64,000 nucleotides of DNA from Salirhabdus sp. Marseille-P4669 (GTDB lineage Bacteria; Bacillota; Bacilli; Bacillales; Alkalibacillaceae): the NCBI RefSeq assembly GCF_900240405.1, contig NZ_OEQK01000004.1:1-64000 (forward strand), written 5' to 3'. Within the stretch, counting starts at the first letter, position 1, and the number at the start of each line of letters is the position of its first letter. Position numbers and translations under genes: made by a program. The notes under the pieces were generated by a model, which searched no databases, was not told where the DNA came from, and was given only the letters and a program-made list of their open reading frames with translations. This document shows, piece by piece, positions 44,728 to 53,709 of this stretch.

Positions 44728-44851
44728 ATGTTTTCTAGGGTTCCGCAAGCATTCACTTGGTCTGGTCCGAGAGAAAACACACAGTTTTACTGTGACACGG
44801 AGGGACAAAAGCCTGGGAGATTTCGAAACGAGATCTCTTAGGCTTTTTATT
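44728..44851 (+). promoter_or_regulatory. Guanidine-I riboswitch (ykkC type) with terminator
   Basis: Conserved ykkC-motif words occur in order: CTAGGGTTCCG, GGTCTGGTCCGAGAGAAAAC, then ACGGAGGGACAAAAGCC. The 3' end overlaps a terminator (AAAGCCTGGGAGAT-type arm at about 44808-44821 with ATCTCTTAGGCTTTTT to 44848). Guanidinium binding should stabilise the aptamer and prevent termination, turning on the downstream SMR pair. The match is unmistakable; the switching logic is from the known family. Confidence 0.92.
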
Positions 44852-44875
44852 TTGGATAAAAGGAGAGGAATTCTT

Positions 44876-45217
44876 ATGACATTTGAATGGATAAAGGTAG
44901 TTATCGCTGCTGTATTTGAAGTATTTTGGGTAATTGGTTTAAAGCATGCTGATGATTTAGGCACATGGTTAGGTACAGCTATTGCTGTGATTATAAGTTT
45001 TTATTTATTAATTAAATCAGGTGAGAAATTACCAGTTGGCACAGCCTATGCTGTTTTTGTCGGATTAGGAACAGCTGGTACTGTTTTGTCCGATGTACTT
45101 CTATTTGAAGAGCAGCTTGAGCCGATAAAATTGATTCTGATTGGAATTTTACTTGTTGGTGTAATTGGTTTGAAAAAGGTAACAGAAGAAAAGAGCAAGG
45201 AAGGGGCGGAAGGCTAA
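44876..45217 (+). CDS. ykkC: SMR guanidinium exporter subunit (YkkC-like)
   Basis: 113-residue four-helix SMR protein with the essential membrane Glu15 ([15 protein letters not shown]) and [16 protein letters not shown]. Starts at ATG 44876 with AAAGGAGAGG upstream; the longer frame would run into the riboswitch. Together with the following gene it forms a paired SMR exporter, here under guanidine-I control, so guanidinium export is the likely job. Confidence 0.92.
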   Translation: MTFEWIKVVIAAVFEVFWVIGLKHADDLGTWLGTAIAVIISFYLLIKSGEKLPVGTAYAVFVGLGTAGTVLSDVLLFEEQLEPIKLILIGILLVGVIGLKKVTEEKSKEGAEG

Positions 45218-45534
45218 TGGCGTGGGTATATTTAATAATAGCTGGTTTGTTTGAAATGCTTAGTGTCGCTTTAATTTCGAACCTTCATAAGAAAAGAAAT
45301 TTTCAAGCTTTACTATTGCTAATATTTGGATTCGGTGCAAGCTTCTTGTTCCTAGGTTTAGCCATGGAAACTTTGCCAATGGGTACGGCTTATGCTATTT
45401 GGACAGGGATTGGTGCATCTGGTGGAGCACTATTAGGAATGATTTATTATGGCGAAGCAGTGGAATGGAGAAGAATTTTCTTTATCTCTCTGATTATTGT
45501 ATCTACAATTGGATTAAAGCTTATCGCTTCATAA
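45217..45534 (+). CDS. ykkD: SMR guanidinium exporter subunit (YkkD-like)
   Basis: 105-residue SMR protein with Glu13 (IIAGLFEMLSVALI) and PMGTAYAIWTGIGASGG. Its ATG overlaps the ykkC stop by one base (TAATG), indicating coupled, probably equimolar synthesis of a heterodimer. Confidence 0.9.
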   Translation: MAWVYLIIAGLFEMLSVALISNLHKKRNFQALLLLIFGFGASFLFLGLAMETLPMGTAYAIWTGIGASGGALLGMIYYGEAVEWRRIFFISLIIVSTIGLKLIAS

Positions 45535-45540
45535 ATTGCG

Positions 45541-45577
45541 AAAGGTGTAGGGAATCTCCCTACACCTTTCTTTTTAT
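45541..45577. terminator. Terminator of ykkCD
   Basis: AAAGGTGTAGGGA (45541-45553) pairs with TCCCTACACCTTT (45557-45569), then T-rich sequence; it could also end a minus-strand transcript from the candidate RNA at 45653. Confidence 0.85.
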
Positions 45578-45652
45578 ATAGAATCAATCTTTATATTTTG
45601 TATATAATCATTTGCTATTTAGCTAAAAATGCCGCGGTAAATCCTTTTGTAC

Positions 45653-45722
45653 TTCTTATTGATGAAAGCCCTACCTCTCTTTCATCCTTGCGATTCCTCT
45701 GATCGCGCCAGTGTAATAAGAA
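45653..45722. ncRNA. Candidate structured RNA, three-way junction
   Basis: Three nested perfect helices occur in 70 nt: P1 TTCTTATT (45653-45660) with AATAAGAA (45715-45722); P2 GATGAAAG (45661-45668) with CTTTCATC (45679-45686), abutting P1; P3 GCGAT (45690-45694) with ATCGC (45702-45706). This gap (45578-45896) has no gene and is GC-richer here than around. Strand is undecided: on the minus strand it would be followed by the 45541-45577 terminator. No known family was recognised. Confidence 0.45.
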
Positions 45723-45896
45723 TATAAAATTTATAATTATCACAGGACGCCATATATAAAATGAGTTGTATTCTCGATGTGTTTATTGACTCTAGATAAT
45801 TTATTATACAGTAATTTATTTAAATGTCAAGGTGAATAATTTGACACCCATTAGGCATTCTAAGTTTGAAACAATACATAAAAGGTAGGAGATAAT

Positions 45897-46409
45897 ATGG
45901 GTATTTTAAGTGGCAATCCGAAAAATGAACCGTTGCATTATGGTGAAATTTATGGGCTTTGGTCCTTTGTAGCCGCAGGAAAAGGCATGCTTGCTGGTTA
46001 TGAGACAATGCGGAATCATGCTGGAGACAAAGAACTAATTCACCTATTAGAAGAGGCAATAGAACAATGCAAACATGATATGAAACAGGTTGAAGCATTA
46101 TTAAAGGAACAAGGCGTAGGTTTACCACCATCGCCACCTGAAAGACCTCATGCTTCATTAGAAAAAATACCAGTAGGAGCTCGTATTCAGGATCCAGAAA
46201 TAGCTGCTACTATGTCAGTAGACGTTGCGGCAGGTCTAGTAGCTTGCAGTAAAATGATTGGTCAAGCAATAAGAGAAGACATTGCTATGATGTTTGGTCA
46301 ATTTCATACGCAGAAAGCTACGTTCGGGGCAAAATTACTTCGACTTACCAAAGAAAAAGGTTGGCTAGTACCACCACCGATGCATAAAAATGAAGCAGAA
46401 GATTGCTGA
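45897..46409 (+). CDS. DUF3231 family protein
   Basis: 170-residue helical protein with the DUF3231 layout: HYGEIYGLWSFVAAGKGMLAGYE..., a VGARIQDPEIAATMSVDVAAGLVACSKMIGQAIREDIAMMFGQFH core and a conserved KGWLVPPP end. The fold is ferritin-like helical; function unknown, often found in spore formers. GGTAGGAG before the ATG. Monocistronic with a terminator at 46417. Confidence 0.85.
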   Translation: MGILSGNPKNEPLHYGEIYGLWSFVAAGKGMLAGYETMRNHAGDKELIHLLEEAIEQCKHDMKQVEALLKEQGVGLPPSPPERPHASLEKIPVGARIQDPEIAATMSVDVAAGLVACSKMIGQAIREDIAMMFGQFHTQKATFGAKLLRLTKEKGWLVPPPMHKNEAEDC

Positions 46410-46416
46410 CCATGCG

Positions 46417-46446
46417 AAAGAGCCTTTCCAAAAAGGCTCTTTTTAT
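46417..46446 (+). terminator. Terminator of the DUF3231 gene
   Basis: AAAGAGCCTTT (46417-46427) with AAAGGCTCTTT (46432-46442) and a T-run. Confidence 0.87.
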
Positions 46447-46536
46447 AATTTTAAATTATGAATATTAGACTAGCTCAATCAATATGCTTTCATAAAGGGG
46501 CGAATAAGGAGGAACTTTAGGGAGGGATTGGCATAT

Positions 46537-46836
46537 ATGAAGAAATACGCCATCCATATTATGTACATTCTAATGGGGACTATTCAATTATTGCTCGGGA
46601 TTCGATTTCTGTTAAAAATTTTTGATTTAGAGCCAACTTCAACCTTTGTTTCCATTGTTTATATATTAAGCGAACCACTTATTTTACCACTAAAACCGTT
46701 TTTTGAAAGTACCGACTTACATGGGATATTCTTTATTGATTTAGCTACTCTTTTTGGCATGATTTTCTATACTTTCCTTGGTTATTTCATTATACGTGCA
46801 TTATCAAAAAGAAAGTATAGAAGGAGTAAAGGGTAA
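46537..46836 (+). CDS. Small YggT-like membrane protein
   Basis: About 99 residues with two or three membrane helices, LLLGIRFLLKIFDLEPTSTFVSIVYILSEPLILPLKPFF matching the YGGT repeat style. GGGAGGG lies 10 nt before ATG 46537; the TTG at 46528 is too close. Function unknown; located before pdxK but probably separate. Confidence 0.7.
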   Translation: MKKYAIHIMYILMGTIQLLLGIRFLLKIFDLEPTSTFVSIVYILSEPLILPLKPFFESTDLHGIFFIDLATLFGMIFYTFLGYFIIRALSKRKYRRSKG

Positions 46837-46915
46837 AAAAATAATATGTCAGAGATGAAATATACAATCAGACTAGTTATAATAAAAGTAATTTTAGTAC
46901 TAGGGGGTACAACAA

Positions 46916-47728
46916 ATGAAATTACCAAAGGCATTAACAATCGCAGGATCCGATAGTAGCGGTGGAGCAGGCCTTCAAGCTGACTTAAAAACATTTCAAG
47001 AGCATGGAGTATACGGAATGTCTGCTCTTACGGTTATTGTTGCAATGAATCCACATAATAACTGGTCACATGATACGTACCCAGTAGAGGTTGATACGGT
47101 AAAAGCACAACTATCTACGATTGTAGAAGGTGTTGGAGTTGATGCATTAAAGACGGGTATGCTACCTACAGTAGAGATTATAGAATTAGCAGCAGAAACA
47201 GTGAAAAAGCATCAGTTAAATAAATTTGTTTTAGACCCTGTTATGGTTTGTAAAGGTGCTGATGAAGTACTATACCCAGAGTTAGCGGATGCACTTCGTG
47301 ATATCCTTACACCACTTGCAGAAGTCGTAACGCCTAATATCTTTGAAGCGGGGCAGCTAAGTGGTCTTGGAGCTATCACAAATGTAGAAGAAATGAAGGA
47401 AGCGGCAAAGAAAATACATGAGCTTGGAGCAAAGCATGTTCTTGTTAAAGGTGGAAGTAAAATCAATCACCCTACTGCTGTAGATGTATTGTATGACGGC
47501 AAGGAATTTGAACTATTGGAAACGGAAAAAATTAATACAAACTACACACATGGTGCCGGTTGTACGTATGCTGCCGCCATTACTTCAGGGCTTGCTAAAG
47601 GGCAATCAACAAAAGAAGCCATTTACGCTGCTAAAAAATTCATTACAGCAGCAATTAAGCACGGACATGAGCTAAATCAGTATGTTGGTGCTGTACATCA
47701 CGGGGGCTTACGCCTACTTGGTGAATAA
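46916..47728 (+). CDS. pdxK: Pyridoxine/HMP kinase PdxK (ThiD-like)
   Basis: 270-residue ribokinase-fold kinase with SDSSGGAGLQADLKTFQ, DPVMVCKGA and the anion hole THGAGCT. It is much closer to B. subtilis PdxK (a pyridoxine/pyridoxal kinase earlier called ThiD) than to the true HMP-P kinase, for example in YGMSALTVIVAMNP and VGVDALKTGMLPT. Salvages vitamin B6 in the cytoplasm. AGGGGG before the ATG. Confidence 0.9.
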   Translation: MKLPKALTIAGSDSSGGAGLQADLKTFQEHGVYGMSALTVIVAMNPHNNWSHDTYPVEVDTVKAQLSTIVEGVGVDALKTGMLPTVEIIELAAETVKKHQLNKFVLDPVMVCKGADEVLYPELADALRDILTPLAEVVTPNIFEAGQLSGLGAITNVEEMKEAAKKIHELGAKHVLVKGGSKINHPTAVDVLYDGKEFELLETEKINTNYTHGAGCTYAAAITSGLAKGQSTKEAIYAAKKFITAAIKHGHELNQYVGAVHHGGLRLLGE

Positions 47729-47771
47729 TCTCTCGCAAAATATATAAGATATAAATAGTCTTAATAAAGAA

Positions 47772-47828
47772 AAATCCAAGCGAAACTGCAAATTCTCAAT
47801 TGAATTTGCTTTTGTTTGGATTTTTTCT
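47772..47828 (+). terminator. Long terminator hairpin after pdxK
   Basis: Outer stem AAATCCAA (47772-47779) with TTGGATTT (47816-47823) and inner stem GCAAATTC (47788-47795) with GAATTTGC (47802-47809), then a T-run. Confidence 0.75.
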
Positions 47829-47929
47829 TATGGGTTAAGAACGTAGGAAAGATTAAAACAAAAACGAAACCGATTGCTCTACTTAATCGTAAAGGAGTTA
47901 CAGAACAAAAAGTAAAGTGGGGAAAGCTC

Positions 47930-48424
47930 ATGGATTTGCATCCTAAAATAGATGTTCCGAAATCGAAAACAGAGAAAATAGTAAATATCCTATCTTTTCT
48001 AATGATCCTATTCACTTTTATTTATATTATCGTTATTTGGGATACTCTACCTGACCGTGTTCCTAGTCATTTTAATGCAACGGGTGAGGCTGACCGTTTT
48101 GGCGGGAAAGGAAGTGTTTTAATACTTCCTATAATTGGGTCGTTTCTATTTTTGTTACTGTATCTTTTAAATCAGTTTCCTTATGCACACAGCTTCCCAG
48201 TAAAAGTGACAGAAGAAAATGCAGAGAGATTGTATAAAACATCACGTTTGTTCATGAGTATCCTAAACTTTGAAATCGTCTTCTTTATAACAATAGGTGC
48301 TTATAAAACAATCCAAGCTTCTTTAGGGGAAAGTGGATTGGGAGTTTGGTATTTACCTGCAGTATTAATCACATTATTCACCACAATCGGCCTATTAATC
48401 TACCGGCTGTATAAAATAAAGTGA
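47930..48424 (+). CDS. DUF1648 membrane protein
   Basis: 164 residues from ATG 47930 (GTGGGGAAAG upstream; the frame before it has no ribosome site). Four membrane helices, with the DUF1648 motif DTLPDRVPSHFNATGEADRFGGKGS between the first two. Related domains occur in SdpI-like immunity proteins; function here is unknown. Confidence 0.82.
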   Translation: MDLHPKIDVPKSKTEKIVNILSFLMILFTFIYIIVIWDTLPDRVPSHFNATGEADRFGGKGSVLILPIIGSFLFLLLYLLNQFPYAHSFPVKVTEENAERLYKTSRLFMSILNFEIVFFITIGAYKTIQASLGESGLGVWYLPAVLITLFTTIGLLIYRLYKIK

Positions 48425-48487
48425 CAAGTTGTTTATTGTAGAGAGGAATAATTAAAGGTATAATGGGTAACAAAAGAGGTGAGGCAA

Positions 48488-48802
48488 ATGGATCATCAAC
48501 TTTGCCCGAAATTTGAAAAAGCGATGACTTTAATTAATAAACGGTGGACAGGATTAATTATATACCAGCTTTTGTTTGGCGCCCAACGGTTTTCTGAAAT
48601 TGAATCGGCTCTTCCTGTAAGTGGTAGGCTTTTATCTGAACGCCTAAAGGAGCTAGAGGAAGAAGGAATTGTTTCGAGGACGGTTTACGCGGAGGTTCCG
48701 GTTCGTGTAGAATATGCGTTAACCGAAAAAGGCAGAGAGCTTGAACCAGTTATAAGAGCACTTCAAACATGGTCGGACAAATGGGTAGAACAATATCAAT
48801 AG
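48488..48802 (+). CDS. HxlR/DUF24 redox regulator (YodB-like)
   Basis: 104-residue winged-helix regulator. Cys6 in DHQLCPKFEKAM sits where YodB and CatR of B. subtilis have their redox- and quinone-sensing Cys; RFSEIE and LLSERLKELEEEGIVSRTVYAEVPVRVEYALTEKG are standard DUF24 features. Starts at ATG 48488 with GAGGTGAGG. The regulated gene is not obvious among neighbours. Confidence 0.85.
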   Translation: MDHQLCPKFEKAMTLINKRWTGLIIYQLLFGAQRFSEIESALPVSGRLLSERLKELEEEGIVSRTVYAEVPVRVEYALTEKGRELEPVIRALQTWSDKWVEQYQ

Positions 48803-48818
48803 TTACAAGATGAAGTAA

Positions 48819-48861
48819 AAACTAAGGATTACGAAACTTTTTCGTAATCCTTAGTTTTTTT
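48819..48861 (+). terminator. Terminator of the HxlR gene
   Basis: An 18-bp perfect stem (48819-48836 with 48840-48857) with a 3-nt loop and T-run. Confidence 0.9.
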
Positions 48862-48933
48862 CTTTCTCTATTTTGCATATATACATACTAGACCAATAGA
48901 TATATAGCATTGTATTCAATTGGGGGTATGTTC

Positions 48934-50949
48934 GTGAGGCAGAAAACGCATCTTCCGTTTCGTCTGAATCTAATTTTCTTTATTATATTTTTGCTGTTTG
49001 GCTTTTTAATCATTCAGCTTGGTATTGTACAAATCCTAAAGGGAGAGGAAGCACAAAGGGTTATAGACACAACGGATGAATCGGTATCCTTGCATCCGGT
49101 GCCAAGAGGGTTCATGTACGATCGTTATGGTAATCTGTTAGTAGACAACCTACCTAGATATGCAATTACTTATACGCCTCCAAAAAATGTTCAACCACAA
49201 GATAAATTAGAAATAGCCCAAACATTAGCAAAGTACATACAAAAAGAACCGGAATCCATAACGGAACGAGACCAGAAAGATTATTGGATTTTGACGAGAA
49301 GAGAAGATGCTTTTCGTAAATTAACTGATGAAGAACGTGAGAAAATGGATGACAAAGAAGAATATATTACCATACTAGACCGTATCACAGAGGAGGATCT
49401 TTCCTTTTCTAAAGAGGAACTAGAAATAATCGCAATAAAGAGAGAACTAGATTTAGCAGTAGAATTTACACCTTATATTATAAAAAATGAAGGAGTTACC
49501 GAAGCGGAATATGCCAAGGTTGCGGAACATGTAAACGAAATGCCCGGAATCAACGTATCTATAGATTGGAAGCGGCATGCTCCATACGGTACTACATTCC
49601 GTAACTTTATTGGTAATTTAACCGAACATAAAGATGGTTTACCACAGGAGGAGCTTGATTATTATTTAACAAGACAGTATAGCTTAAATGATCGGGTCGG
49701 AGAAAGCTTTTTAGAAAAACAATATGAAACCGTATTGAAAGGAAAAAAGAACATATATCAACATGTAACAGATAAACAAGAGAATGTCATTGATACAAAG
49801 CTCATTCAAAAAGGAGAGCAGGGGAAGAGCTTAGTTTTGACTGTCGATATAGAACTGCAGAAAAAGGTAGATGAGATTGTACAAGAGGAATTACTTAAAG
49901 CTATTCAGAAAGATCCAAAAGGTAACAAATATCTACAGGATGCAATGGTTGTTATGATGAATCCTAAAAATGGAGAAGTATTGGCAATGTCTGCAATGCG
50001 CTATTACCGGGAATTAGATGATGAGGCTGCTCATTTTAAAGATGAATCTTATCGAACTGTATATGACGCCCATTTACCAGGTTCAGCTATTAAAGGGGCA
50101 ACTGTACTTGCGGGATTTGATTCAGGAGTAATTGAGGAAGATACGTATTTTCATGATGAGCCTATTAAAATTAAAGGAACACCGGAAAAAAGCTCCTGGA
50201 CAGATTTAGGAGATGTTAATTACTTAACTGCTTTAGAAAGGTCCTCCAATGTGTTTATGTTCTATATCGCAATGCGTATGGGAGGAGATTATTCGTATGT
50301 TTACGATGAAGGATTAGATTACAATCCAGATTCATTTCGGCAGATGAGAAATTACTTTAAACAGTTTGGTTTAGGAGTAGAGACTGGCATTGATCTTCCA
50401 TATGAGGCAACCGGTTTACAAGGGGATGATTCGCTTGCAGGATATTTAATGGACTATGCCATTGGACAATATGAGCCTTTTACAACGTTACAATTAGCAC
50501 AATATATATCGACAATCGCAAATGATGGTTATCGAATACGACCACATTTAGTAAAGGAAATAAGATATCCATCTCAACATGATCATTTAGGACCTATCTA
50601 TCAAACCATTCAACCTGAAGTATTAAATAGAATTGAAATGGATGATGAATATTTAGAAAAGGTTCAATATGGTCTGTATCAAGTTGTACATGGATCAAGA
50701 GGTACTGGTAGTGCGTTAAGTGCATTACCGTATGATGTAGCCGCAAAAACGGGTACTGCCCAACATTTGATCTATGAAAATGGTCAATTAGTAGAGGAAA
50801 CGGAGAATTTGACTTTAGTAGGTTACGCTCCATTTGACGACCCAGAAATCGCCTTTGCAATCGTTGTACCAAGGGTTGGATTGGATACGGAAACAGGAAT
50901 TAACTTAAATATTGGTAGACGTATTTTGACTGCTTATTTTGATCGCTGA
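48934..50949 (+). CDS. Class B penicillin-binding protein (PbpA/PbpH type)
   Basis: Monofunctional transpeptidase of lateral wall synthesis. 671 residues from GTG 48934, which is 8 nt after GGGGG; the ATG at 48928 is too close. N-terminal membrane anchor, dimerisation domain (FMYDRYGNLLVDN), transpeptidase motifs S384-A-I-K387, S437-S-N439 and K605-T-G. The PGSAIKGATV context matches rod-shape PBP2A/PbpH proteins (SVVKGATV) rather than PbpB. Not in an operon. Confidence 0.9.
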   Translation: MRQKTHLPFRLNLIFFIIFLLFGFLIIQLGIVQILKGEEAQRVIDTTDESVSLHPVPRGFMYDRYGNLLVDNLPRYAITYTPPKNVQPQDKLEIAQTLAKYIQKEPESITERDQKDYWILTRREDAFRKLTDEEREKMDDKEEYITILDRITEEDLSFSKEELEIIAIKRELDLAVEFTPYIIKNEGVTEAEYAKVAEHVNEMPGINVSIDWKRHAPYGTTFRNFIGNLTEHKDGLPQEELDYYLTRQYSLNDRVGESFLEKQYETVLKGKKNIYQHVTDKQENVIDTKLIQKGEQGKSLVLTVDIELQKKVDEIVQEELLKAIQKDPKGNKYLQDAMVVMMNPKNGEVLAMSAMRYYRELDDEAAHFKDESYRTVYDAHLPGSAIKGATVLAGFDSGVIEEDTYFHDEPIKIKGTPEKSSWTDLGDVNYLTALERSSNVFMFYIAMRMGGDYSYVYDEGLDYNPDSFRQMRNYFKQFGLGVETGIDLPYEATGLQGDDSLAGYLMDYAIGQYEPFTTLQLAQYISTIANDGYRIRPHLVKEIRYPSQHDHLGPIYQTIQPEVLNRIEMDDEYLEKVQYGLYQVVHGSRGTGSALSALPYDVAAKTGTAQHLIYENGQLVEETENLTLVGYAPFDDPEIAFAIVVPRVGLDTETGINLNIGRRILTAYFDR

Positions 50950-51243
50950 TTTGGACTGTTTACGCTTTAGGATTATATAAATCCAAGGTTTCCACTATGT
51001 CAAAATTTATATTTCATATCCGAATAATGAAAGAAGGTCGCATTTCCATGGGAGCATTACTTATTTCAATCCCGTAATAATAGAACCCAATCCAAGGAAT
51101 TGTAAAATCTTCTCAATATTTGTGCTAATTGAACAAATATTTAAGCAAATCAATCAATTGAGTTGAAATCCCAGTATTACTAAAGTAATATAGTGAATAG
51201 TGGAAAAATAGTAGAGATAAAGATAGTTATTAAGGGTGGTATT
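50950..51243. other. 294-nt gap before sda
   Basis: No gene, clear promoter or hairpin terminator is visible. AT-rich, with scattered short frames only. No DnaA-box (TTATNCACA) was found before sda, although sda is DnaA-controlled in B. subtilis. Confidence 0.5.
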
Positions 51244-51447
51244 ATGTTTCAACAACTTTCAAACAAAACGTTAATAGAGGCTTATGAAAATGCAAAATTT
51301 CTAAGACTCGATGAGGAATTTATTTCTTTACTGGAACTAGAATTAAATAATCGAGGATTATCTGTGAAGGTAGAAAACACAAATACAAAGAAAAAAAGAA
51401 ATCAATCCATCGTAGCGCATCCAATGACGCCTGATCTAAACTCCTAA
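51244..51447 (+). CDS. sda: Sporulation kinase inhibitor Sda with C-terminal extension
   Basis: 67 residues from ATG 51244 (AAGGGTGG upstream). The first 38 residues (LSNKTLIEAYENAKFLRLDEEFISLLELELNNRGL) form the Sda helical hairpin, which blocks KinA/KinB phosphorelay signalling when replication is perturbed. A Lys/Arg-rich extension (TKKKRNQ...) of about 25 residues follows; B. subtilis Sda is about 46-52 residues. Longer in-frame starts upstream lack ribosome sites. Confidence 0.8.
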   Translation: MFQQLSNKTLIEAYENAKFLRLDEEFISLLELELNNRGLSVKVENTNTKKKRNQSIVAHPMTPDLNS

Positions 51448-51493
51448 AAATCCCTTCATAAACACACGTTTATCAAGTGCGTAAGCATCCTAC

Positions 51494-51526
51494 ACTAGAT
51501 GAATCTTCAGGACTCATCTATATCTT
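51494..51526 (+). terminator. Possible terminator after sda
   Basis: TAGATGA pairs with TCATCTA around an 11-nt loop and is followed by ATATCTTTTTC. Weak. Confidence 0.45.
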
Positions 51527-51642
51527 TTTCACCAAATGTTCTCAATTGAAAATATTAACAACTTATTATTCTTATATAAGAATAAAACTTCCAACGAATA
51601 GGAAATATAAAGTAGTAGACAATAAGGTTGGAGGTGTTAAAG

Positions 51643-52122
51643 ATGAAGCACGGATTAGCCCTTTTAATTAAATTTGGTCTAGTTGCTATTGTCGTATTTT
51701 CTATATTTTCTGCCTTTCAGAATGTAAACGTATGGAATGGGCTTTTTATTAGCATTGTATTAGTTGCTGCAGCTTACTTGTTAGGTGATCTTTTAATTTT
51801 GAGGAGATTCGGTAATGTAACAGCAACCTTGGCAGATTTTGCGTTATCCTTTTTAGTCCTCTTTTTTTATGGCATTGTATTAGGTCTTCCTTATGGACAT
51901 GCGGGAAATGCAGCAGCATTTAGTGCTATGTTTATTGCGTTAGGAGAAGTGCTGTTTCATTTTTTTATACAACACCGATTATTTCGAGAATCAGAATTTA
52001 CGGATGAGGATCAACCTCATGTACGGCAATTAATAAATAAAGGATTACGAACCGAAACATCTGATGAAGTTTTTCCATATGATGTTCGACGGAAAAATGA
52101 AAAGAAAGAGAAAAAAGAATAG
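51643..52122 (+). CDS. yndM: YndM family membrane protein (DUF2512)
   Basis: 159 residues from ATG 51643 with GGAGGTG upstream. Four or five helices and the YndM signature LLGDLLILRRFGNVTATLADF, with a charged cytoplasmic tail. Function unknown. Confidence 0.85.
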   Translation: MKHGLALLIKFGLVAIVVFSIFSAFQNVNVWNGLFISIVLVAAAYLLGDLLILRRFGNVTATLADFALSFLVLFFYGIVLGLPYGHAGNAAAFSAMFIALGEVLFHFFIQHRLFRESEFTDEDQPHVRQLINKGLRTETSDEVFPYDVRRKNEKKEKKE

Positions 52123-52147
52123 GGCTAGCCACCAAAGCTAGCCTATT
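52118..52147. terminator. Bidirectional hairpin between yndM and MFS gene
   Basis: AATAGGGCTAGC with GCTAGCCTATT around a 7-nt loop, placed between convergent genes. Confidence 0.7.
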
Positions 52148-52151
52148 CCTT

Positions 52152-53408
52152 CTATTTTGTGCTGGCAGCTTCTGCAGCTGCTGTTCGACGTTCTTGAAGT
52201 TCCGGTAATATTTTTTTAGATATCCCGATACTTACAACTCCGCAAAGTAGTATTAATAAGGACATGAGTTCCTTATTAAGATAAGCACCAAGTGTAACAA
52301 AGAAGGAAGCGAGCATCATAGAGCCGTTAAAGACCATTCCATAAACGGCCATATAGGAGCTTCGTTTTTCATCGGATGGAATACTTGCCATATAATCGGA
52401 TTGGATTGGTACTCGCATAAGCTCACCAATAGTCGCAACGATCATAAATATAAATAGCAACCAAATATTATTGAAATAACTTATGGCAACATAACCAATC
52501 GTAAAAATGATAATGGAATTAAGATAAGCCTTCGATTCATTTAACTTTGATACCCATTTTGTAACAAATACAGTTAACAAAACGACTAGTAGTGTATTCT
52601 CCGTTTTTAAAAATCCAAGCATTTCTACTCCGCTCACATCTAAGGAAAATAACGATTGCGTAGGCATCTCCTCATTTAACCGCACACCGATGTAATTTTC
52701 CAGTTGATTTTCTAACGATTGAATTAAAAGATTCGCTAAAATGAAGTAGAGAAATAATTTATCAACGGCCACTTCCTTATAGCTCTTTAACATACTCCTC
52801 AATACCCCCTTTTGAATAGAAGTGTCGGGGGTTGTAAGTGTTTCTTTAATAAGAAATATAACAAGTATGTTGGAGATAATACTAAAGGCTGCTAATACAA
52901 TAAGTAGCTCGAATAGATGATTTTTAAAGGAGAGTGCTCCAATTACACCACCAATGGCAAATGCTAAATTAAAACTCCAGTAAATAAGTGCGTAGACCCC
53001 TTTCCGTTCTTTTGGTTTCGATATGTCAATGATCATCGCATCAGCAGCAGGTCCATCCAGACCGAAAGAGGCGTTAATGAGCAAGGCCATAACAAAGGTT
53101 AATTCTGGTGAAAAGTATAGAGGTGAGTTGGCAAATGCCATCAAGAAAAAGGCCACCATACGAATGGTTCCGGCTATTACCATGAGCTTTTTCCTTCCAA
53201 CTCGATCTGCATAATATCCCCCATATAGACCAACAATCATTCCAACTACGATATTTAAAATAAGTAAAAATCCAGTTAAGGAAGCACCAAAGTAGCTAGC
53301 AAAATAAATTGCCATAAATGGAAATATCGCACCAGCTAACATATCAGATAGAAATATTTGGGCAATCCGTATTTTAATGTTTCGATGGTATTCTCTAAAT
53401 TTTGTCAC
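52152..53408 (-). CDS. MFS transporter
   Basis: 418-residue, 12-helix major facilitator. The loop motif A is visible as YYADRVGRKKLM. A Lys/Arg-rich hinge and an extra hydrophilic loop (about 215-250) separate the halves. GTG start at 53408 with GAAGGTG upstream. Related to drug-efflux MFS proteins; substrate unknown. Transcribed alone. Confidence 0.88.
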   Translation of the reverse strand: MTKFREYHRNIKIRIAQIFLSDMLAGAIFPFMAIYFASYFGASLTGFLLILNIVVGMIVGLYGGYYADRVGRKKLMVIAGTIRMVAFFLMAFANSPLYFSPELTFVMALLINASFGLDGPAADAMIIDISKPKERKGVYALIYWSFNLAFAIGGVIGALSFKNHLFELLIVLAAFSIISNILVIFLIKETLTTPDTSIQKGVLRSMLKSYKEVAVDKLFLYFILANLLIQSLENQLENYIGVRLNEEMPTQSLFSLDVSGVEMLGFLKTENTLLVVLLTVFVTKWVSKLNESKAYLNSIIIFTIGYVAISYFNNIWLLFIFMIVATIGELMRVPIQSDYMASIPSDEKRSSYMAVYGMVFNGSMMLASFFVTLGAYLNKELMSLLILLCGVVSIGISKKILPELQERRTAAAEAASTK

Positions 53409-53603
53409 ATTTACACCTTCTTTCGTTGTCGACGCAGTATTATGTTAGATTCTACTCGAAAAAGAGCCGAAAAACTATAGTTCATTTTACAATCATAGGG
53501 AGAAATGGAAAACCGACTTAAGGCGGAGAGGATATCCGTCGCATTGGGGAAAATGAAAAGTTTATCCTACATCATTGCTGCGATAATAAAAACCATATAA
53601 AAA

Positions 53604-53630
53604 AGATCCATTGCGAAATGGATCTAAAAA
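53604..53630 (-). terminator. Hairpin with minus-strand T-run
   Basis: AGATCCATT (53604-53612) pairs with AATGGATCT (53617-53625), loop GCGA. Only the minus strand gives a good T-run, so it would end a transcript from the right; no supported minus-strand gene lies there. Confidence 0.55.
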
Positions 53631-53709
53631 AGTAAATGATTAGGTGATTATGTATACCTTTGAAAGGGTATATATGTTAGAATTTAGGAATGCGTTAATA
53701 GGTTATAGA

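Noticed and set aside
44792-44875. N-terminal extension of the YkkC-like protein
   Set aside because: It is the riboswitch and terminator read as codons; the ribosome site lies before ATG 44876.
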